NCBI RefSeq assembly: GCF_003144115.1
Contig: NW_020312001.1
Coordinates: forward strand, 880,698-944,697
Length of the DNA: 64,000 nucleotides
Source of the DNA: Tilletiopsis washingtonensis
Lineage: Eukaryota; Basidiomycota; Exobasidiomycetes; Entylomatales
Reading direction: 5' to 3'
In this document: in pieces, positions 57,126 to 64,000 of the stretch
How the letters are laid out: the number at the start of each line of letters is the position of its first letter
Position numbering within the stretch: the stretch's first letter is position 1
Translations under genes and position numbers: made by a program
Notes under the pieces: generated by a model
Told to the model about the DNA's origin: nothing
What the model saw: only the letters and a program-made list of their open reading frames with translations
The model's database searches: none

Positions 57126-58070
57126 ATGAGCGGCCTCCTCGCCCAGCTCGACGCGCTCTCCGCCGCCGCCGCCGCACCGGCCAAGGCGCCAAAGGCCAAG
57201 AGCGCAAAGAGCCGGGCGTCGGCCGAGGGCGCGGCGGTGAAGGTGCCCAAGGCGGCCAAGGCGGCGCGCGTGGCGAAGTCAAAGCCCAAGGCCAAGGCGA
57301 GCGCGCCAGAGGAGCAGGCCGACGAGGCGACGCTGCTCGCGCTGCAGGTGCGTGGCGCCAATGCTGCCCATCCCTTCTGCTGCTGACACGCTGCTCGCAG
57401 GCGCAGGTCCGCGCATTCGGCCTGCGTCCCGCCGCTGGCGTCGCAGCACTGCGCTCGCAGCTCGCCGCGTGCCAGGCAGCGCTGCGCGAGCGCGAGGCCG
57501 AGGCGGCCGCATCGGCGTCGGCGGCGGGCGACACCAGCATGCACTCGACGTGGTCGGCGCCCGGCGACGTCGACGAGCCGGGCGACGTGACGATGCAGCT
57601 GGCGCGCGAGGCCGACACGGACGCCGAGCGCGAGCCGAGCAGCGACGAGGTGCCGCTGGCGCAGAGCGTGCGGCGGCGGCGGCGGCGCCGCTCGGCGAGC
57701 ATGGACGATGACGCCGCGGTCGACGACGACACCTCGTCGGGCGCCGACGAGCCGGCCGAGGCGGCACCCGGCGCCGTGGAGCGCACGCTCGACGAGGCGC
57801 TGCAGCGTGCCGTGCGTGGCGATGCGCAGCTGCGGCGGCGCATCCTGCAGCTCGAGCCCGTGGCGTTTGACGAGGTGCTCAGCGTCGCGACGCGTGCCGG
57901 CGTGCGCTTCAAGAAGAAGGACAGCGTGCGCGACTGGCTCGACGCTGTGAGTGCGCACGCATCAGAAGGGGCAAGTGCAAGTGCAAGGGCCTCGCCTGAC
58001 GCTACGCCCACTGCAGCAGGGCATCTGCTTCTACTCAGCCGAGCTCACCGGCGCACGCAGCCGGCACTGA
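57126..58070 (+). CDS. SLX4: Short Slx4-like structure-specific endonuclease scaffold
   Basis: Three exons (57126-57347, about 57401-57947, about 58016-58070) give about 275 residues. The N-terminus is Ala/Lys-rich (KAPKAKSAKSR), possibly nuclear-localising. A small SAP-like helix pair (RAFGLRPAAGVAALRSQL) follows, then an acidic/basic linker with RRRRRRR. The C-terminal conserved domain is ALQRAVRGDAQLRRRILQLEPVAFDEVLSVATRAGVRFKKKDSVRDWLDAQGICFYSAEL. The LQLEPV(A/E)xxE...AGVR..K...xxLDxQGIxF pattern is the Slx4 CCD, which binds the Slx1 nuclease. Yeast Slx4 is 748 residues and human far longer, so this protein is very short and has no visible Rad1-, BTB- or UBZ-type region. I hold the assignment as probable. 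Confidence 0.65.
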
Positions 58071-59075
58071 GCAGCGCAGCGCACGGATCTGTCCACAAGG
58101 CGGATAGCAGCAGCACCCCGAACTCTTACTGCAACCCCACCAACGCGTTCCGCTCTCTCGTCCACTGCGCCTCTTGGTGCCAGCCAACGCAGAGCAGCCA
58201 GCATGCCCTCTCGCTGAGAACGATGCGCTCAGCGCCGTGGCCCGTCACAGCCCACGCGCAGCCAGCCGACGGCGCAAGCTTGCGCTCGCTGCAAACCACC
58301 CACGAGACGCTGCAGCCAGCACCGTGCCGCTCGTTGGATCGCTCTGCACCGTGCCGTGAGCCTGTGCCGCCGGGCTGCCCGGCCCCGAGCCTGTCGACCT
58401 GCAGCACAGCGATGCCTGCCGCAGCCGCTTCTGCATAGGCTTTGTTTGACATGCACCATCGCTTCTCCTGACGATGCCAGGCGCTGCAGACTGCTCGCTG
58501 CCAGCAATGAGAGTGGAGATGAGCTCGGCGACATTTGACGTGTGCGAGGGGGTGCGAAGGGCGCGGAGGAAGCGTGCTGCAGCCGCGAGCGCGTGACGTC
58601 AGACGCGAGGCGTCCCAGAGCGCGCCTTTTGAGCGCTGCCCAAGCCGCGGCCGCCGTCCTCGTGCTCCCCGCGCAGAGCAGCGAGAGCACCACGCAGCAC
58701 GGACTCGCGCTCGGACTGACGAGCGTGCTCACAGCCGTGTGCAGCAGCCAGCTCCTAGGCGCCGGGCCCGGCTGCGGGGCTCGAGGGAGCACGGCATGCG
58801 GATGACCAATGCAGGGCGCGTGGCAGGCGGCGCGGCGATGCGCACGCGCCAGGCGCGCACCTGAACCTCCACCCCGCACCGCCGCTGCGCTCTGCGTGCG
58901 TGCGTCTCTGCACCCTGCGTGCGCCATCGGGCCGCTGTCAGCAGCGCAGGCACATAAAGGGGCGGCCCAGGCCATCTGGGTGCCTCGCTCCGTACCTCAC
59001 TCTACGCCCTCAAGCCACCTCCTCTTCGCCCTGCGCCCTTGCCGCAGCACCGTCGCCGCACTCTCGCCGCTGCGC
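58071..59075. other. Intergenic, promoter of the AIF-like gene
   Basis: About 1 kb between co-oriented genes. Frames on the - strand (58229-58975) are low-complexity. CT/CC-rich tracts at 58990-59060 probably form the leader of the next gene. No RNA gene was recognised. Confidence 0.5.
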
Positions 59076-61304
59076 ATGCCTCTGCCGCCGGCGCTCGCTG
59101 CTGCCGCCCGCTCCTCCACCACCACCCGCTACATCTCCCTGCGCCGCTTCTGCACCTCGCTGCCTGCCATGTCCGCCCGCCGCGTCAAGGTCGCCGCGGC
59201 CGCCGATGCGCCGCGCCCCGGCCAGCTCGCCGCCTTTACCTTCTCGGGCGAGGGCGACGACGCGCTCAAGGTGTGCGTGCAGCGGTGTGCTCTGAGCGAT
59301 ACCCCGGCTGACCCCCGCCCAGCCTCGTGCGCAACGTCGGCGGCACGCTGCACGCCACAGCCAACAAGTGCACGCACTACGGCGCGCCGCTCGAGAAGGG
59401 CTGCATGGCCGCCGACGGCTCCGTCGTGTGCCCGTGGCACGGCGCGCGCTTCGGCAAGGACGGCGACATTGAGGATGCGTGAGTGGGGTGGGCGTGGTGT
59501 GGAGGGGTGTAGTGCGGCGGCAGGTGTGCGGTAGATGGCAGCAGGGTGCCAGGCATCACGCACGGCGGCTGACGGCACGCATGCAGCCCCGGCCTCTCGT
59601 CGCTGCGCAAGTACGCCGTCGAGCAGGACGACAACGGCGACGTGTACGTCACTGCGAGCGAGGACGACGTCAAGAACGGCCACGTCGCGCCCGAGGCGGC
59701 CGCCGGCGCGCAGGGCGAGGGCCGCGGGCTCGTCATCGTCGGCGGCGGCGCCGTGGGCATCAACTGCCTCGAGAGCGCGCGCAAGGTGAGCGTGCCGTCG
59801 CAGGCGTGACACACGGCGCTGACCTGCGCCGCAGAACGGCTACACCGGCCCCATCACGCTCCTCTCCGCCGAGCCGCACGCGCCCATCGACCGCACCAAG
59901 CTCTCCAAGGCGCTCATCGCCGACGCCGGCGCCGTCGAGTGGCGCAAGCCGGTGCACATTGAGCGTGCGCTCAAGGCGACGCTGCGCAGCGGCACGCAGG
60001 TGCGCGGCGTCGACCTCGAGCAGCGCGCCGTGCTGCTCGACGGCGGCGAGAGCGTGCCGTACGAGACGCTTGTGCTCGGCACCGGCGGCAGTGAGTGGTG
60101 CATGCGCATAGCAGTGGAGTGGTGCTGACACGCTCCGCAGCCGCGCGCCGCCTGCCCGTGCCCGGCGCCAAGGAGGGCGAGCTAAAGAACGTCTTCACGC
60201 TGCGCTCGCTCGCCGACACCAAGGCCATCACCGAGGCGGGCATCGAGGGCAAGGACGTCGTCGTGATCGGCAGCTCGTTCATTGGCATCGAGGGCGCCAT
60301 TGCCATGGCCGGCAAGAAGGCCAAGAGCGTCAGCGTCGTCGGCATGGAGGGTGTGCCGCTGGAGCGCGTGCTCGGCGAGCAGGTCGGCGCCGGCCTGCAG
60401 CAGGCGCTCACCGAGAACCAGAAGCTGCACTTCTACATGAAGGCCGGCATCACCAAGATCCAGGGCAGCGGCGCCGCCGAGAGCGTCGTCATCAAGCTCG
60501 ACGACGGCTCGGAGAAGACGCTGCCGGCGCAGATTGTGCTGCTCGGCGTGGGCGTCGCGCCGGCGACGGAGTTCCTCAAGGACAGCAAGGGCTTCCCGGC
60601 GCTCGCCAAGGACGGCAGCGTGCACGTCAACGCCGACCTCTCCGTCAAGGGCCTCGAGGGCAAGGGCGTGTACGCGGCCGGCGACATTGCCTCGACGCCC
60701 GAGCGCACGGGCAGCGGCGAGATGCGCATCGAGCACTGGAACGTGAGTGATGCTGTGCGGGTGTGCCGTTGCTGCGACTGACTCTTGCCCGCAGGTCGCC
60801 TCGAACCACGGTGCGCCTGCATGCATTTGGCCCCGGCATGCTCATCGCTGACCCTCCTGCAGGCCGCTTCATCGGCGCCGCGCTCGCCGGCAAGCCCGAG
60901 TCGGCCAAGTTTGACAAGATTCCCGTCTTCTGGTCCGCGCTCGGCGCGCAGCTGCGCTACTGCTCCAACGGCAACCAGCCGACGTTTGACAGCGTGCACG
61001 TCGACGGCGACGTCGCCAAGAACTCGTTTGTCGCGACGTACGCCAAGGGCGACACGGTCACCGCCGTGGCCACGTGAGTGCCGCGCGCCGCAGCGACACG
61101 CCCTGTGCTGAGACCCCAGCCAGCATGGGCCGCGACCCCGTCATGGTGCAGTGCGCCGAGCTGCTCGGCGCCGGCAAGATGCCCTCCTTTGCAGAGATCA
61201 AGGGCGGCAAAGTGAGCATCGCGGCCCGTCTCGACACGCCGCCGTCTGCCCGGGCTCATGCCAGCCTCTGACAGGACCCGCTGAGCATCTCGCTGTCCGC
61301 CTGA
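59076..61304 (+). CDS. Rieske-domain AIF-like NAD(P)H oxidoreductase (AIFM3 type)
   Basis: Nine or so exons from ATG 59076. The first 30 residues (Arg/Ser/Ala-rich, RYISLRRFCTSLPA) look like a mitochondrial presequence; a second ATG at 59168 would remove it. An N-terminal Rieske [2Fe-2S] domain has NKCTHYGAPLEKG and CPWHGARFGKDGDIED. The FAD/NAD oxidoreductase follows: LVIVGGGAVGINCLESARK, APIDRTKLSK, YETLVLGTGG, DVVVIGSSFIGIEGAIAMAGK (NAD site), VYAAGDIA and the FWSALG C-terminal domain. Architecture matches AIFM3/AIF-like ferredoxin reductases of fungi. The short piece VASNHG is encoded by a 16-nt micro-exon (60795-60810). It converges on the PRMT3 gene with only 48 bp between stops. Confidence 0.92.
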
Positions 61305-61352
61305 GGCCGTGCTCCGCACTCGTTACCCCATGCAATTGCACTCTATACACGT

Positions 61353-63438
61353 CTAGCGCACGGCGAAGAGCTGCACCGTCTGCACGCCGACCTGCTGCTT
61401 GCCGCTGGCGCGCTCGGGCGCGCCGGGCGCCAGCACCTCGTAGTGCAGCTCCACGTCGAGCTCGCGGCTGTTGTCCGACGCCGTCGTCACGTGGATCTTG
61501 CCCGTGATGGTCGTGCCTGCGGCGGGTCAGCATGGGATGCGCGGGCGCGGCACACTCTACGCACCATCTTGTGCCTCGATGGGCTCCTTGAGCACGAAGA
61601 GTGTCTGCTTCCAGTGCGTCTCCTTGCCGTGCGGGCCGGTGGTGAAGGACACGGTCTCGCCGCCCTCCTCGTCGGTGGCCGGGTCGACCTGGGCGCTGCC
61701 GCGCAGGTCCAGGCCGCGTACGTCGGCCGGCGTGGGACACCGCAGGTCGCACGGCGGCAGGCCAGGCAGCTCCTCGCCGCCGGGCAGCTCGGTGCGGCCC
61801 TCGGACGGGAAGGGGCGGCCCGTCGGCGTGAACCACGTGTCGAACCAGGAGATGAGCGCGTGCACCGTCGTCTGCTTGTTGCACACGATGGAGAAGGGCG
61901 AGACGAAGTTGGGCTGCCGTGCGGCCATGCTTTGCAGCGGCAGGTCCTGCAGAGGCGTTGAGCGCAGTGCCGGTTATCGGCGACGCAGCGGCACTCACGT
62001 AGATCGTCGCCACGCTGCTCACGACCTTGTCGCCCGTCACGCTCTCGCTCCACGCCTCGTCGTCGAGGCCCTTGCCCATCTTGGTCATGCTGAAGCCGTG
62101 CACGTCGTTCCAGAAGTGCAGGCGCAGGTCGACGAGCTCTGCGTCGCTCAGCGCCGCCAGCGTCATGCGGCAGTGGCTCGGCGCGAGCACGCCCGTCGGC
62201 GCCAGGTACAGGTTGCGCGCGTGCAGCACCGACGGCAGCATGGACTCGTACAGGAGGAAGTAGCCCTGCCATGCGTGTGAGCGCTGCTGCAGAGGCGCTT
62301 CTCCACCACACTCACCATCCACTCGCTGACGAGCAGGTCGACCTTGCCGTGGTACTCCTTGAGCCGCTCGTCGAGCTCCTCGACCTTGCCCTTGACCACC
62401 TCGACGATGCCGTCCATGCCATTGTCCTTGACGTTGGCCGCCGCGCGGTGCGCCACGTCGGACGCATCGATCGCAATGACCTTCTTGGCGCCGGCGCGCG
62501 CGGCGAAGAGCGAGAGGATGCCGCTGCCGCAGCCCACGTCCATCACGACCTTGCCGCGGATGAGCGCGGCGTTGCGCGGGTGCAGCAGGAAGCGCGCGTA
62601 CGAGAGCGTGCGCGACACGTCCGAGATCATCGTCTGGTGGATGTCGTGCCCGGCGTACGAGGTAAAGTAGTGCGTGTCGTCGTCGCGCGCCGGCGCCAGG
62701 CGTGCCGAGCCGCGCAGGGCGGACGACGCCGACGTGCCCGCCAGCGCGCCCGGCTGCTCGTCGTCGACGCCAGCCATGCCCGACGTGCGCGTGAAGCGCT
62801 CGCGCAGGTCGGCGCACGCCAGCTGGCTCGCGTGCAGCAGCGACTCGAGCTCGGCGATGCGCGCCGCGGCGGTGCGGGTCGATGCCTGCTCCGCCGTCTC
62901 GCTGCCGGTGGCGAAGGCGTCAAAGTCGACCTGCAGCAGGCCGTCCATTTCGGCGCCCGGCACCGGCGCGAGCTCGACGTCGTCGTGCAAGAACGGCTCG
63001 TCGCCCGTCAGTGCCTGCACCGAGGCGGGCGTCGGCGCCGGGCCCGTGATGCTCTCGGGCTGCAGCGCGGCGCGCCGCAGGTGGTTGAGGAGCCGGATCA
63101 CCGCGAGCGGGTCGAGTGCTGCTGCGGGTGAGCGTCGTCGCTGCGGGCCACAAGCACGCGCACTCACCGCAGCGCCGCACCACCTGCACAAAGTCGCAGC
63201 CGAGCTCCTTGGTGTGCTGCAGCGCCGCCTCGGGCGTGCCGAACGTCTGCAGCTGGCCGTCCTGCGCGAAGAGGGCGCGGAACGTGGCGCCGGCGCTGCC
63301 GTCGTCGGCCTCGGCGCCGGCGTACTGCATGCCGCCGGCTGCGGCGGCGCCGGGCGCCAGCACCTCGTCGTCCCAGTCGCCGAGGTCGCGGTCGTCGGCG
63401 TCGTCAAAGGCAGAGTCGCTATCGGTGTAGGAGGACAT
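61353..63438 (-). CDS. RMT3: PRMT3-type protein arginine N-methyltransferase
   Basis: Five exons from ATG 63438. The acidic N-terminus is followed by a degenerate C2H2-like region (FRALFAQDGQLQTFG...QHTKELGCDFVQVV), then ALDPLAVIRLLNHLR as in PRMT3. The SAM-binding core is VVMDVGCGSGILSLFAARAGAKKVIAIDAS. The double-E loop VSEWMGYFLLYESML is rebuilt across an intron, and the THW loop is THWKQTLF. The C-terminal beta-barrel contains a Gly/Pro/Glu-rich insert (61740-61840). PRMT3 methylates ribosomal protein uS5/Rps2 in the cytosol and influences 40S assembly. The normal C-x2-C pair of the zinc finger is absent. The start codon lies about 450 bp from the telomere repeats. Confidence 0.93.
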
Positions 63439-63890
63439 GGCGGATGTGGTGGGAGGGAAGAGGCCGGAAGATGCTCCACCGCCGGCGGCCAACTTTTTCA
63501 GCGCGCGCCACGGCGCGACGGCCCGAGTCCCGAGCCAGCGTTCTCCACTATGCACACCCATTCATGCCTGGCGGGGTCCCAGACTCCTGCCCAAGGTTGA
63601 CCCTCTGAGCGCCATTCACCTGCAAATTGCCCTCTTGGCGCTCCTGATCTGTCAATAACGTACATGTACCAAGCTCCCTTAAACTGCTGCAGCACAGAAG
63701 CAGCCCAACTTCATGTCATTTCTTGGACCAGGCTTGCATTTGTACAAGCAAGCACATCAGGCAGCGCAGTTGCAGGTGCACAGACCAGCACAAACAGAAG
63801 CTGCTGGCAGACAAGTTCAGTGGTGGGCTGGCTAAGAGGATGATCAAGTGCTTGATACCCTACACTATGCACAAGGAGCACTAGGCTGCA
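63439..63890. other. Short subtelomeric region
   Basis: The first part is the PRMT3 promoter. From about 63640 the sequence becomes clearly lower in GC than anything else in the window, and contains short near-palindromes (gatcaagtgcttgatac near 63842-63858; ttgtacaagcaagcac near 63738). No helicase-like or repeated subtelomeric gene was seen. Confidence 0.6.
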
Positions 63891-64000
63891 GGGTTAGGGT
63901 TAGGGTAGGGTTAGGGTTAGGGTTAGGGTTAGGGTTAGGGTTAGGGTTAGGGTTAGGGTTAGGGTTAGGGTTAGGGTTAGGGTTAGGGTTAGGGTTAGGG
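63891..64000 (+). repeat. Telomere, (TTAGGG)n
   Basis: About 110 bp of TTAGGG repeats up to the window end, with the G-rich strand 5'->3' towards the end. One irregular 5-base unit (TAGGG) occurs at the proximal edge near 63905. This marks a right-hand chromosome end. True length is probably longer than assembled. Confidence 0.98.

Noticed and set aside
63498-63695. 65-codon - strand frame near the telomere
   Set aside because: No homology, lies in the PRMT3 promoter and composition-shift zone; likely chance.
1-64000. tRNA, rRNA, CRISPR, transposons
   Set aside because: No tRNA A/B-box pairs, rRNA blocks, regular repeat-spacer arrays, terminal repeats or transposase/reverse-transcriptase motifs were recognised on either strand by eye; a tRNAscan-SE and RepeatMasker run would be decisive.

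Overview
The window is nuclear DNA from a fungus, most likely a GC-rich basidiomycete of the smut lineage (Ustilaginomycotina). That placement is inference. It rests on very high GC, dense genes, many introns of about 50 nt with GTGAGT or GTGCGT donors, a CTGAC-like branch site and CAG acceptors, and the protein families present. The right edge is a chromosome end: about 110 bp of (TTAGGG)n on the + strand, with the G-rich strand running outward.

Layout from left to right. 1-2570 (-): a SulP-type vacuolar transporter like yeast Vsb1, cut by the window edge. 3698-5296 (+): FAD monooxygenase. 5471-10347 (-): SNF2/STH1 chromatin-remodelling ATPase. 11315-13019 (+): DMT/EamA (SLC35F-like) transporter, tail to tail with a PUB-domain protein (13045-14023, -). 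14163-14417 (-): CMC4, which diverges from PNO1/DIM2 (14665-16026, +). 16559-18960 (+): membrane-anchored alpha/beta-hydrolase-fold protein. 19435-20517 (+): RPS29 (uS14). 21573-22709 (-): Gpr1/Fun34/YaaH acetate/ammonium transporter. 22710-24965: a gene-poor stretch. 24966-25187 (-): a possible tiny membrane protein. 25484-36176 (-): a giant TOM1/HUWE1-family protein that ends before any HECT domain. 36717-40432 (-): an unrecognised membrane/coiled-coil protein. 41313-44331 (-): a UPF1-like SF1 helicase. 45290-46909 (+): RPL3 (uL3). 47366-50156 (-): CDC6. 51181-51880 (-): GFA-domain enzyme. 52788-54689 (-): Dal5/Tna1-like MFS permease. 55258-56897 (-): ING/PHD protein, which diverges from a short SLX4-like protein (57126-58070, +). 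59076-61304 (+): Rieske-containing AIF-like flavoprotein. 61353-63438 (-): PRMT3-type arginine methyltransferase. 63439-63890: short subtelomere. 63891-64000: telomere.

The genes are mostly conserved housekeeping genes and form no single operon-like system. Small themes recur: ribosome biogenesis and translation (PNO1, RPS29, RPL3, PRMT3), chromatin and genome maintenance (SNF2, CDC6, ING, SLX4-like), and ubiquitin biology (TOM1-like, PUB). I saw no mobile elements, CRISPR, tRNA or rRNA genes.

The most notable points are the catalytic-domain-less TOM1/HUWE1 protein beside a gene-poor gap, two proteins from enzyme or zinc-finger families that have lost key residues, a very short SLX4-like protein, long introns confined mainly to ribosome-related genes, and essential-type genes almost touching the telomere.
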